The notes below the pieces were generated by a model. The model had not been told where the DNA came from. It searched no databases and worked only from the letters and a program-made list of their open reading frames with translations. DNA of 64,000 bases from Alkalicoccus chagannorensis DSM 18086 (GTDB lineage: Bacteria; Bacillota; Bacilli; Bacillales; Salisediminibacteriaceae), in the NCBI RefSeq assembly GCF_000429725.1, contig NZ_AUCK01000008.1, forward strand, positions 93,122 through 157,121. The letters run 5' to 3'. This document shows, piece by piece, positions 24,340 to 32,791 of this stretch. The number at the start of each line of letters is the position of its first letter. The stretch's first letter is position 1. Position numbers and translations under genes: made by a program.

Positions 24340-25194
24340 ATGACAGAAGATAATGTGTACTCCAGAATAAGCAGAATGCAGGAGAGTCTCAGTAAATCCC
24401 ATAAAAAAATTGCCGCTTATCTTGTGCAGAACAGGGAGGCGGCACCGTTTTTAACAGCCTCCAAGCTGGCGAAAGAAGTGCAGGTAGGCGAAGCAACTGT
24501 CATCCGGTTCGCATCTGTGCTCGGCTACCAGGGATATCCGGATCTGCAGCGGCATCTGCAGGGAGCCCTGCAAAAAAAGCTGACATCAGCGGAGGTCATG
24601 AAACAGACGACCAAAGGCACAGAGAAGAGCGAACAGACGCTGTATGAAGTTCTGTCCGATGATAAACACAACCTGCAGTCGACGATGGAGCAGATAGATC
24701 CGCTTGAATTCGATGCGGTTGTCCAGGATCTGATTGATGCGGACAGGATTTATATTGTCGCCTACCGAAGTGCTGCCAGTATTGGTTCGTTTCTCGCTTT
24801 CTATCTGGATCTCGTCCTGCAGAATACCGAGCTGATTGAAGAAGCCGACGGCGTCTCGGAACACCTTCTTGATATTTCCGAAAAAGATGTTGTCGTCGGA
24901 CTTGGTTTCGCCCGGTATACAAAACGGACAGTAGAAGTGATGAAGTATGTCCAGGCGAAGGGCGCGCGCACGATTGTCATTACCGATCATCTTTTGAGCC
25001 CGCTGTATCCCTACGGAGAAAAACATCTGATAGCTTCAACAGAGATCAATTCGTTCATCGATTCATTCTCTGCACCGATGAGTATTGCCAGCGCGCTGAT
25101 TACGGCGCTGACAAGATCCGAGAGCGGCAAAGTAACGAAACGTCTCGAGGAGCTGGAAGAGCTGTGGGACACGTTTGACGTGTTTTACGATTAG
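24340..25194 (+). CDS. RpiR/MurR family transcriptional regulator
   Basis: A 284-residue regulator with an N-terminal HTH_6 domain (1-80: ASKLAKEVQVGEATVIRFASVLGYQGYPDLQRHL) and a C-terminal SIS sugar-phosphate binding domain (about 125-255). RpiR proteins usually sense phosphosugars, but some control amino acid or other pathways. Divergent from the KamA-family gene; the phn genes lie on the other strand downstream. The palindrome at 24286-24300 is a possible binding site. Its regulon is unknown. Confidence 0.9.
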   Translation: MTEDNVYSRISRMQESLSKSHKKIAAYLVQNREAAPFLTASKLAKEVQVGEATVIRFASVLGYQGYPDLQRHLQGALQKKLTSAEVMKQTTKGTEKSEQTLYEVLSDDKHNLQSTMEQIDPLEFDAVVQDLIDADRIYIVAYRSAASIGSFLAFYLDLVLQNTELIEEADGVSEHLLDISEKDVVVGLGFARYTKRTVEVMKYVQAKGARTIVITDHLLSPLYPYGEKHLIASTEINSFIDSFSAPMSIASALITALTRSESGKVTKRLEELEELWDTFDVFYD

Positions 25195-25447
25195 CCGCTT
25201 GAGTCTGACGGACGGACTGGCTTACGAGCCATGGGCTCCGGACAGGACGGAGGCTTCGCTCCCATCCTGCTTAGACTTTAGGAGCAGTGGACGTGATCGG
25301 CAGAAAACGGCCGCTCAGGAACGACAGACGGGCTCATGCGGCGGGGAAGCGCGTCAGGCACAGCACTTCTTTGTACGCCTTCTCGACCGAAAAGGTCTGT
25401 GACCTACATCCTGCCTGTAAAACACCGGTACAACCAATAAATGGAGC
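25195..25447. other. Intergenic, nothing recognised
   Basis: About 250 bases between the regulator gene and the terminator at 25448, with no supported gene, known RNA or repeat family. Confidence 0.5.
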
Positions 25448-25490
25448 AAACCACCGCGCCGGGAGCCGTCAGCTCCCGGCGCGGTGGTTT
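25448..25490. terminator. Bidirectional terminator between rpiR-type gene and phn operon
   Basis: AAACCACCGCGCCGGGAGC (25448-25466) is perfectly complementary to GCTCCCGGCGCGGTGGTTT (25472-25490), a 19-bp stem. It ends three bases from the phnE stop codon. Confidence 0.9.
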
Positions 25491-25492
25491 CA

Positions 25493-26299
25493 TTATACAA
25501 TTCGTTTCCGAATGAAGCTGCTCAGGTAATCGATGGCTGTGACAACGAGAATGATCATCAGGAGCGCCATGCCGACTTCATCCCAGTTCCGGTTCATCGT
25601 AGAGATCTGTATCAGCACACCAATGCCTCCAGCCCCGACCAGGCCGAGGATGGTGGAGGAGCGGACGTCAATCTCATAGCGGTAAATGGCATAGGAGAGA
25701 AACTCGGGCACCACTTGTGGAATCACCCCGTAGACGAGGATCTGCAGCCGGCCTGCTCCATTTGCTTCCAGCGATTCGATAATGTGCATGTCGATTGATT
25801 CAATCACTTCGGCGTAAAGCTTTCCGAGCATGCCGATCGATCCGATAGCAATCGCCAGCACCCCGGCGAAGGGGGAAGGACCGACAGCGGACACAAAGAT
25901 TAAGGCGAGCATGATTTCCGGAAATGCACGAATGCCGTCCAGAGACCACTTGGAAAGGAGATTCGCGGCTTTGGACGCCATCATGTTCTTTGCAGCGAGA
26001 AAGCCGAACGGGACGGCGAGAATCGATGCTGCCAGCGTTCCGGCAAAGGCCATGGCGAGCGTCTGCAGCATGAGAAGCGACGCATTGCCGGCCATAGCCA
26101 AGTCCGGTTGGAACAACTGAGGAATGACTCTTGTTACGTTGTTTAACGTTTGTTCGCTGAATACTCTGCCGAGATCGATGCTGATACCAGCAAAGGTCCA
26201 GATATACAGTGCTGCTATGGAAGCAGCAATCAATGCTATTTTCACTTTACGGACGCCCGTCATTCGTTTTTCCGGCGGCAGTTCCAGTGTATGATCCAT
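25493..26299 (-). CDS. phnE: Phosphonate-type ABC transporter permease (second PhnE)
   Basis: A 268-residue permease of the PhnE family with about six membrane helices and the transport loop EANGAGRLQILVYGVIPQVVPEF, then GLVGAGGIG. It probably forms a heterodimer with the first PhnE. Its ATG immediately follows the TAA of that gene (TAAATG). Last gene of phnD-phnC-phnE-phnE; a 19-bp terminator stem follows the stop. Confidence 0.92.
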   Translation of the reverse strand: MDHTLELPPEKRMTGVRKVKIALIAASIAALYIWTFAGISIDLGRVFSEQTLNNVTRVIPQLFQPDLAMAGNASLLMLQTLAMAFAGTLAASILAVPFGFLAAKNMMASKAANLLSKWSLDGIRAFPEIMLALIFVSAVGPSPFAGVLAIAIGSIGMLGKLYAEVIESIDMHIIESLEANGAGRLQILVYGVIPQVVPEFLSYAIYRYEIDVRSSTILGLVGAGGIGVLIQISTMNRNWDEVGMALLMIILVVTAIDYLSSFIRKRIV

Positions 26300-27112
26300 T
26301 TAAAGCACCGCCTCTCTGATTTTGCCGCTGATATATTCGATAAGCACCACGGCAAGGAAAATAATCAGGATAATCATCATCGTTCTGTCGTAGTCCATAA
26401 AACTGATCGAACGCTGCAGGAGCTGACCGATACCGCCTGCGCCGACAAAGCCGAGGACCAGGGACGCACGGACATTAATCTCGAACACGTAAAGGCTGAA
26501 CGACGTATACTGCGGCAGGATCTGTGGAATGACGGCATACCAGATAACCTGAAGCGTACTGCCCCCGGAGGCCCGGACAGCATCGAGCGGTTCCGGATCG
26601 ATGGCCTCCACCGTTTCAGCAAGCAGTTTGGCAAGAATGCCAAGCGAGAAAATGACGAGTGCGAGTATGCCGGAGAATGCACCGATACCGAAAATACCGA
26701 CGAAAATTACGGCCAGCAGCAGATCCGGAATCGTACGGAGAATGTTCATGACCTGTTTGGTGAGATGATAGAGAACCCGCTGCTCCTGCATGATGTTGGA
26801 AGACGCCATCAGGCTGACTGGTATACATACAACTGCAGCCGCTGTCGTCGCAATAATGGCCATATGGAACGTCTCGCTCAAATACAGCCACGCTTCTCCT
26901 GCATAGCCCCAGTTGGGCGGGAAAAGCTGCGCAAACATGGCCGCGATCGTCGGCAGGCCGTTCCACAAATCAGCCAGGCTCGAACCTGTATAAAGAAAGG
27001 AGGCTGCATAGAGAATGGCGATCATCGTAAAGAGCCCCGTCAGCTTCCATTTCATGTTCCCCGCGCGGAGGCCGGGGGCATTGTCAGCCTGAAGTACGTG
27101 GCTGTCAGTCAT
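26300..27112 (-). CDS. phnE: Phosphonate-type ABC transporter permease (first PhnE)
   Basis: A 270-residue permease paralogous to the next gene (RASGGSTLQVIWYAVIPQILPQY and GFVGAGGIGQLLQ). Start ATG 27112 has GGGGGGAG with spacing 6-8 and overlaps the phnC stop by 8 bases; the frame upstream of it lies inside phnC. Substrates of this family include phosphonates, phosphite and phosphate esters. No C-P lyase genes are in the window. Confidence 0.9.
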   Translation of the reverse strand: MTDSHVLQADNAPGLRAGNMKWKLTGLFTMIAILYAASFLYTGSSLADLWNGLPTIAAMFAQLFPPNWGYAGEAWLYLSETFHMAIIATTAAAVVCIPVSLMASSNIMQEQRVLYHLTKQVMNILRTIPDLLLAVIFVGIFGIGAFSGILALVIFSLGILAKLLAETVEAIDPEPLDAVRASGGSTLQVIWYAVIPQILPQYTSFSLYVFEINVRASLVLGFVGAGGIGQLLQRSISFMDYDRTMMIILIIFLAVVLIEYISGKIREAVL

Positions 27113-27881
27113 GCTCATCTCCCCCCACTTTGTCCTCTTCTTTGATTTTTCGTCCGTAAATATCTTCAAAGGTTTTTTCGCTTACTTCCGAGACCGGCCC
27201 GTCAAAGACTACTTCTCCGCCGCGCATGCCGATGATGCGGTCGGCGTATTCCATAGCCATATCGATGAAGTGCAGGTTGACGATGGTTGTGATTTTGTCC
27301 TCTTTGTTAATCCTTTTTAAATACTGCATCACCTGATGGGACGTCGGCGGATCGAGACTCGCAACTGGTTCATCTGCAAGCACGACACGCGGCTCCTGGG
27401 TCAATACCCTCGCAATGCTGACACGCTGCTGCTGTCCGCCGGAGAGCTGGTCGGCCCGGGCATGTACTTTTTCTGCAATATTGACACGCTTTAAGTTTGT
27501 ATAGGCGAGGGCGCGGTCCTCTTTGTCAAAAAGCTGAAGCAGACTGCGTACCGTGCCTGTGTGACCCAATCGGCCTGCAATCACGTTTTTCATGACCGTA
27601 GACCGCTTGACGAGGTTGTAATGCTGAAAAATCATGCCGACTTTCGTCCGAAGGCTTCTCAGCTTCTTTCCCTGAAGCGGAAGGATGTTCTCTTCATCCA
27701 CCTTCAATTCTCCCTCCGTCGGTGTCACCATCCGGTTGATGCTGCGGATAAAAGTGGATTTCCCCGCCCCGGACAGACCGACGATGACAACGAATTCGCC
27801 GTCGTTGATCTGAATATTCACATCGTTCAGCCCTTGATGTCCATTTGGATACGTCAGCGATACATTGTTAAATTCAATCAT
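27105..27881 (-). CDS. phnC: Phosphonate-type ABC transporter ATPase PhnC
   Basis: A 258-residue ABC ATPase: Walker A GLSGAGKST, signature [15 protein letters not shown], Walker B VVLADEPVASLDP and switch His in VNLHFIDMA, with the PhnC-type MIFQHYNLVKRSTVMKNVIAGRLG. The start is taken as ATG 27881 (MIEFNNVSLTY), 9 bases after GGAG; ATG 27887 is too close to that site. It follows phnD after a stem-loop. Confidence 0.94.
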   Translation of the reverse strand: MIEFNNVSLTYPNGHQGLNDVNIQINDGEFVVIVGLSGAGKSTFIRSINRMVTPTEGELKVDEENILPLQGKKLRSLRTKVGMIFQHYNLVKRSTVMKNVIAGRLGHTGTVRSLLQLFDKEDRALAYTNLKRVNIAEKVHARADQLSGGQQQRVSIARVLTQEPRVVLADEPVASLDPPTSHQVMQYLKRINKEDKITTIVNLHFIDMAMEYADRIIGMRGGEVVFDGPVSEVSEKTFEDIYGRKIKEEDKVGGDEHD

Positions 27882-27918
27882 GATCATCTTCTCCTTTTTC
27901 AGATCCCTCGAAAAGAAG

Positions 27919-27946
27919 AAGCACCCCGTCCGCAGCCGGGGCACTT
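27919..27946 (-). promoter_or_regulatory. phnD-phnC intercistronic stem-loop
   Basis: On the minus strand AAGTGCCCCG pairs with CGGGGTGCTT, a perfect 10-bp stem, followed by TTCTTTT. It may partly terminate or protect the phnD message so that binding protein exceeds permease. Confidence 0.7.
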
Positions 27947-27958
27947 CGGGTAAAGCAC

Positions 27959-29020
27959 TTAATCCAGTGGGTCGACTTCATCGGCAAATTCTCCATAAGC
28001 ATCCCGGACGATATCATAATCACTGTCTTCTGCCTCGGTAATCCCCGTCCATTCATAGACGTCATACATGACATCAATCATGTCGTCATCGTCATTAAAG
28101 GCAAGCATTGCTTCGCGGATCTCCTCAACAAAAGCATCGTCTAATTCACCAATGACGGAGATGGTGTCGTTTGGAATAGGTTCTGTATAATCCAGCACCC
28201 GAAGGCCCGTTTCTTCATCGAATACTTCCGGATAGTCGTCTTCAATGATCCCCCGGGCATCTTCAAAAGTGGTCGCGACATCCGCGTTCCCTTCGAGCAC
28301 CGTAATGGCCGCGTTATCGTGGGAGCCCGCTTCCATCATGCTTCCGAAAAATTCTTCTTCATTCATGCCGAAGTCATTCCGGATCTGCGTGGCAGGGAAC
28401 AAATAGCCGCTGGTGGATGCAACATCGACGAACGCCCATTCTGCTCCTTCGAGATCCTCCAAGGTTTCGAACTCAGAATCGGCCCGGACGACATATTGAG
28501 CGCGGTAGCTGTCCTCGCCGTCCCGGACGGACTTGAGAATCGACTCGATATCATATCGTTCACTTGCCAGCACGTACGCGAATGCAGGAATAAAACCGAC
28601 TTCCACCTGGCCGTTCCCCATTGCTTCGACCAGCGCGGAATAATTAGTCAGCACGGTCCCTTCCACATCAATGCCGAGCTCATCTGAAAGCTGCTCTGCG
28701 AGTGGTTCTACTGTTGCTGCGATTTCGTCTGAGTCGGAAGAAGGTACGAAACCGAGGGTGATCTCTTCCGGTCGTTCTTCGGCAGCCTCTTGATCATTCT
28801 GCTCTTCTTCATTTGTTTCATAGTTGTTTTCATTCTCATCGGCGCCGTTGTTGTTATTGCTGCTGTTGTCGTCGGAAACGTGCCCCTCGTCAGCATCGTT
28901 TTCTGCCGACGCATTATCTTGGTTCTCGTTCACTGGTGTCCCATCTTCATTATTCTCTCCACAGGCGGATAGAAGGAACAGCACTGCGGCTGACGCCAGC
29001 AGACCTGATTTTTTCTGCAT
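27959..29020 (-). CDS. phnD: Phosphonate-type ABC transporter substrate-binding lipoprotein PhnD
   Basis: A 353-residue lipoprotein (lipobox LSAC, Cys20) with an Asn/Asp/Glu-rich tether to about residue 80, then the PhnD domain (EITLGFVPSSDSDEIAATVEPLAEQL; ALVEAMGNGQVEVGFIPAFAYVLA; FVDVASTSGYLFPA). ATG 29020 follows GGGGGT with spacing 8; ATG 29035 overlaps that site. A PhoP-like site lies upstream. The Thr/Ser-rich ligand loop (STSGYL) fits a phosphonate or phosphate-like ligand, but the exact one is not known. Confidence 0.93.
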   Translation of the reverse strand: MQKKSGLLASAAVLFLLSACGENNEDGTPVNENQDNASAENDADEGHVSDDNSSNNNNGADENENNYETNEEEQNDQEAAEERPEEITLGFVPSSDSDEIAATVEPLAEQLSDELGIDVEGTVLTNYSALVEAMGNGQVEVGFIPAFAYVLASERYDIESILKSVRDGEDSYRAQYVVRADSEFETLEDLEGAEWAFVDVASTSGYLFPATQIRNDFGMNEEEFFGSMMEAGSHDNAAITVLEGNADVATTFEDARGIIEDDYPEVFDEETGLRVLDYTEPIPNDTISVIGELDDAFVEEIREAMLAFNDDDDMIDVMYDVYEWTGITEAEDSDYDIVRDAYGEFADEVDPLD

Positions 29021-29085
29021 GATAAGTACCCCCATTAGAATTTTTGGTGATGCACATTGGATTATGAGTCAGTCAGAGACGAAAT

Positions 29086-29122
29086 ACTATATCATTTACG
29101 TCTTTCTAACACGACTTTTACA
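29086..29122 (-). promoter_or_regulatory. PhoP-like box array upstream of phnD
   Basis: On the plus strand TTTACG (29095), CTAACA (29106) and TTTACA (29117) recur with an exact 11-base step, like the pstS array. A TATAGT -10 candidate for phnD (minus) lies at 29086-29091. Orientation is opposite to phnD; it could also serve the divergent HAD gene. Confidence 0.6.
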
Positions 29123-29227
29123 CAGGAGGAACGATGTTCATACTCCGGTGATAATCTTTATGAAATCTAAAGCTCCTGCGGAGGCAGAGTCTGTTATACT
29201 GACGGTCGCAGAAAGGAGAGAAGAAGC

Positions 29228-30025
29228 ATGCTGTATATTTTTGATCTTGATGGAACACTCTACTCAGGCAGAGAACATTTCGACTATTATGCTTCGCTGC
29301 TGAAGCAGGACGTACAAAAAGAGGCGAAAGGAGCTTTTGAGGAAGATTATGAAGCGATGAAGAGGGGAGACCATCCGGTGAAGATCGGTCGAGCCTACAG
29401 TCCAGTTCGGGATGAAGTCGTCCAGGTGGATCCCTACACGAGCAGAGGGACAAAGGTAGTGGATTGGTATGGCCGGCCTGTCGAAACGAGTCCGTATGAG
29501 GCAGCGGCATTGACGTTCGATTTTACGCATTTAGCCGCCATAGGTGACGGGTGGTGGCTGCCCTTTGCTGCAGCATCGCACCATGGGGTGACGAACATCC
29601 AGCGCCGGTATCATGAAACGAAAGACTATATGGCTTCAGACAGCTTTCAGCTGACGAGCATACCAGGGCTGCCGTCATTTCTCCGGTCGTTGACACGGAA
29701 TCACTCAGCTGTGCTCGTCACGAACAGTGATCTGGCAGATACAGAACGTATCTTACGCGAACTGGGGCTCGAGGACAGCTTTCATGAAAAAATCTGCTCC
29801 GCAGGCAAACCCCGCTGGACAAAAAGCTTGTTTGCGGACTTGTTACGCAAATACGACGTAGAAGCTGAAGAAGCCGTTTCTATTGGTGACAACCTGCTTA
29901 ACGATGTCGCACCGGCGGTACAAATGGGAATGAAGGGCATATATATTGGAGAAGGGGATCACAAGCCGGCCTCCACGTACGCCTCTCTCGAAGCATGGAT
30001 GGAGGACGCAGCAGGCGGGAAATGA
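29228..30025 (+). CDS. HAD-superfamily hydrolase
   Basis: A 265-residue HAD phosphatase: motif I YIFDLDGTLYSG (nucleophile Asp in DLDGT), motif II VTNSD, motif III Lys in AGKPRWTK and motif IV SIGDNLLNDVAPA. A helical cap of about 100 residues lies between I and II. Near relatives have varied substrates. It is divergent from the phn operon across a PhoP-like site, but does not look like phosphonoacetaldehyde hydrolase. AAAGGAG precedes ATG 29228. Confidence 0.85.
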   Translation: MLYIFDLDGTLYSGREHFDYYASLLKQDVQKEAKGAFEEDYEAMKRGDHPVKIGRAYSPVRDEVVQVDPYTSRGTKVVDWYGRPVETSPYEAAALTFDFTHLAAIGDGWWLPFAAASHHGVTNIQRRYHETKDYMASDSFQLTSIPGLPSFLRSLTRNHSAVLVTNSDLADTERILRELGLEDSFHEKICSAGKPRWTKSLFADLLRKYDVEAEEAVSIGDNLLNDVAPAVQMGMKGIYIGEGDHKPASTYASLEAWMEDAAGGK

Positions 30026-30102
30026 TGGGAAAGGGAAGCGTGGGATCGAAAGTGTCTCATGAACTGCACACAAACGTGCTTCGAGCACGCGGGAAGAAAT
30101 CA

Positions 30103-30150
30103 AAAAGCAGCGGTGTTTATACGGGGAATGCCTCTGGCACCGCTGCTTTT
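30103..30150. terminator. Bidirectional stem-loop terminator
   Basis: AAAAGCAGCGGTG (30103-30115) pairs with CACCGCTGCTTTT (30138-30150), 13 bp with a 22-base loop. It is downstream of the HAD gene. Confidence 0.75.
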
Positions 30151-30413
30151 CATGTGGAAAGAGGCCGAAGGAGGCAGAGCGGCATAGCAGCTCCCGGTGT
30201 GCCCGCAGCCATTAGGGAAGTCCTGCCATGCTTTGTCTCCCGCCGTGCGGAAAGAGGAAGTGCCGCGTGTTCCATGTTCCAACTGTTCTTCAAAGACATA
30301 GGAAAGCCCTCTTAGTAGGAGGCGGCGATTCGAGAAGAACGAAAAGCACACCCCGTCTATCATCACCTGCAGCGTCCAATTAGCCCTTCCGGGGCAGGAA
30401 CGAAAAAAGCAAA

Positions 30414-30454
30414 AAACGCTGCTGACGAACCAGGAAGGATCGTCAGCAGCGTTT
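30414..30454. terminator. Bidirectional stem-loop terminator
   Basis: AAACGCTGCTGACGA (30414-30428) is fully complementary to TCGTCAGCAGCGTTT (30440-30454). Confidence 0.8.
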
Positions 30455-30659
30455 CATTTGAAAACAGAAAGAAAGCAGTCCGTTCACCGCGATACGGGGA
30501 AACGGCAAGTCCGTGGGAACAGCGAGAGCAGAAGCTCTGTCTGCGGAAGGCACTTATCAACATGGATTACTGCTTTTTAATCCTGGATTTGTGAACGGTC
30601 GCTGCGCTGCAGTATTGAGCAGGAGAAGAGACACCGTTTCTCCTGCTCGGCATTTTCGA

Positions 30660-32630
30660 TTACTGCTGCTTTCGCTTACGCAGCGTTTGAACAACGGCAA
30701 TCAGGATAAAGAGACCCAGTCCGGAACCTTCGATGAGGAAATTCTCCGGATAGATGAGCATGATCCCGGCTGCAAACAGCAGGATACGTTCATACCATTT
30801 GAACGTGTTGAAGAAGTATCCCATCATGGTTGCACTGACGGCGGCCATGCCGATCATCGCTGTCACTATCAAGTAAGCGACCGTTACCGCATCTGCATCC
30901 ACCAGCAGCAGCTGTGGATTGTAGACAAAGGCATACGGAATGATAAAGGCAGCGATGGCGAGCTTGAAGGCGGTCACCCCCGCCCGCATCGGATTGGCCT
31001 TGGCTATCCCTGCTCCTGCATAGGCGGCCAGACAGACAGGCGGCGTGATGTCCGCGACAATACCGAAGTAGAAGACGAAGAAGTGCGCTGCAATCTCTGG
31101 TACGCCGAAATCAATCAGAGCCGGCGCAGCCATAGAAGCTGTTACGACATAGTTTGCTGTCGTCGGCAGTCCCATACCAAGAAGAATACAGGCAATCATC
31201 GTAAAGAACATCAGCAAAAAGAGGTTGTCTCCTGCGAGTGCCAGCAGTCCGCCGGCAATACGTCCGCCGAGTCCGGTAAAGACAACGGTTCCGACAATGA
31301 TCCCGGCAGTGGCACAGGCAGCGATAACCGGGAGGGCGATTTTCGCTCCCTGTTCGAGAGCGTCGAGAATATCTCTCGGGCCCATCCGTGTTTCGCGGCG
31401 GACATACCCCACTACAAACGCTGTCCCAATGCCTGTCAGTGCTGCGTACATCGGCGTGAATCCGTTGACCAGCATGGTGACAATCACAATCAGTGGAAGC
31501 AGCAGGTAAGACCCTTTTAACAGCCCGGATTTCGAAGGAAGTTCCTCTTTAGGAAGTCCCGTGATCCCGAACCGCTTTGCTTCAAAGTGGGTACCCATGA
31601 AGACCCCGGCAAAATAAAGGGAGGCCGGTATAATACCAATGATGATGATATCACTGTAGGATACCGTCGACACGTATTCGGCCATAATAAAGGCAGCAGC
31701 ACCCATGATCGGAGGCATGATTTGTCCGCCAGTGGAGGCGGAGGCTTCGGCTGCCGCCGCAAACTCGGGGCGGAACTTCGCCCGTTTCATCATCGGGATG
31801 GTGAAGGAGCCCGATGCTACCGTGTTGGCAACCGAACTTCCGGTGATGGTGCCCTGCATCGCAGAGGCTGCAACGGCCGCCTTGGCTGTGCCGCCCGTAA
31901 AACGGCCGGTCAGTCCAAAGGCCAGGTCATTAAAGTACTGGCCGACGCCTGTCTTCGTCAGCATGACCCCGAAGAACAGGAATAAGTATATATAGGTCGA
32001 AGATATCTGGATCGGCGTACCGAAAATGGCGTCAGAAGAGTAAAACAGTCTTCTGGAAAGGCCGCTCCAGTCGAATCCGCCGTGTCCAAAATAAGGAATA
32101 TTCGTACCGAACATCCCATACAGAATCGCGAGTGTACCGATAACCACAATAGGAATACCGACAGCACGGCGCGTTGCTTCTAGAAGCAGCACAATACCGA
32201 TAGTTGCAAAAACAATGTCAATGGTAGTAAATCCAAGAATTCGTGCACCGCCGGTGATCCAGTCATAGCGGAACAGAATGTAATAACAGCTTGCCATCGA
32301 AGCAAAGGCGAGGATGACATCATACCACGGGACTCCTCTTTTCTTCTGACCGGACCTGCGGAATGGATAAAGAAGAAAAATAAGGCCCATCGCCGTTCCT
32401 AAATGAACAGCCCCCTGCATCAGCGAGACGAGTGGGCCGCCCCCGATTGGACCGATCCCCGGAAATGATCTGTATAAGTGGAATACCGTCAGGGATACTG
32501 CAATAAAGGTGATAACCCAGGCCCACTTGCCGGTATCCTGCCGAAATGATGATTCTTTATCGTATTTTGAGATAACTTCCTGCTTTTCTTCTTCGGATAG
32601 CAGTTCCTCCTGTTTTTTAGCATCCGTCAT
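30660..32630 (-). CDS. TRAP transporter fused small and large permease (TAXI type)
   Basis: A 656-residue fused DctQM protein with about 16-18 membrane helices. The DctM part has GGIMPPIMGAAAFIMAEY-like and GMGLPTTANYVVTA motifs. It works with the TAXI-type binding protein encoded just upstream and uses an ion gradient; ligands of TAXI systems (such as glutamate or other carboxylates) are often unknown. ATG 32630 follows GAGGTGAG; the track of frame beyond it passes through hairpins and has no start signal. Confidence 0.92.
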   Translation of the reverse strand: MTDAKKQEELLSEEEKQEVISKYDKESSFRQDTGKWAWVITFIAVSLTVFHLYRSFPGIGPIGGGPLVSLMQGAVHLGTAMGLIFLLYPFRRSGQKKRGVPWYDVILAFASMASCYYILFRYDWITGGARILGFTTIDIVFATIGIVLLLEATRRAVGIPIVVIGTLAILYGMFGTNIPYFGHGGFDWSGLSRRLFYSSDAIFGTPIQISSTYIYLFLFFGVMLTKTGVGQYFNDLAFGLTGRFTGGTAKAAVAASAMQGTITGSSVANTVASGSFTIPMMKRAKFRPEFAAAAEASASTGGQIMPPIMGAAAFIMAEYVSTVSYSDIIIIGIIPASLYFAGVFMGTHFEAKRFGITGLPKEELPSKSGLLKGSYLLLPLIVIVTMLVNGFTPMYAALTGIGTAFVVGYVRRETRMGPRDILDALEQGAKIALPVIAACATAGIIVGTVVFTGLGGRIAGGLLALAGDNLFLLMFFTMIACILLGMGLPTTANYVVTASMAAPALIDFGVPEIAAHFFVFYFGIVADITPPVCLAAYAGAGIAKANPMRAGVTAFKLAIAAFIIPYAFVYNPQLLLVDADAVTVAYLIVTAMIGMAAVSATMMGYFFNTFKWYERILLFAAGIMLIYPENFLIEGSGLGLFILIAVVQTLRKRKQQ

Positions 32631-32669
32631 GCTGCTCACCTCACATTTCAGCCTTGCCGGTACGCAAAT

Positions 32670-32775
32670 CGACGAAAGGGAAGGAGAGTCTCCTGGCCTT
32701 TCGTCGAAGTTCTGCCTCAGACAGAGCTGCTGCGCACGGCAGAAAGGAACGAGACCGGACGGTGCGTCCGGTCTC
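32670..32775 (-). promoter_or_regulatory. Two stem-loops between TAXI gene and TRAP permease
   Basis: CGACGAAAGG (32670-32679) pairs with CCTTTCGTCG (32697-32706), and GAGACCGGAC (32751-32760) pairs with GTCCGGTCTC (32766-32775). Both are perfect 10-bp stems between the binding protein gene and the permease gene. Confidence 0.8.
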
Positions 32776-32791
32776 ATGGAAAGCGTTCTGC

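Larger units (their letters stand above)
30026..30659. other. Gene-free stretch with three stem-loops
   Basis: About 630 bases between the HAD gene and the convergent TRAP permease gene. It holds terminators at 30103-30150 and 30414-30454 and a further stem GAGCAGGAGAA/TTCTCCTGCTC at 30617-30648. Nothing else is recognised; open frames here lack ribosome binding sites. Confidence 0.6.

Noticed and set aside
28790-29022. Hydrophobic plus-strand frames opposite phnD
   Set aside because: They are complements of the Asn/Asp-rich tether codons and carry no start signal.
30513-31520. 335-codon plus-strand ORF
   Set aside because: It lies opposite the well-supported TRAP permease gene and has no recognisable domain.
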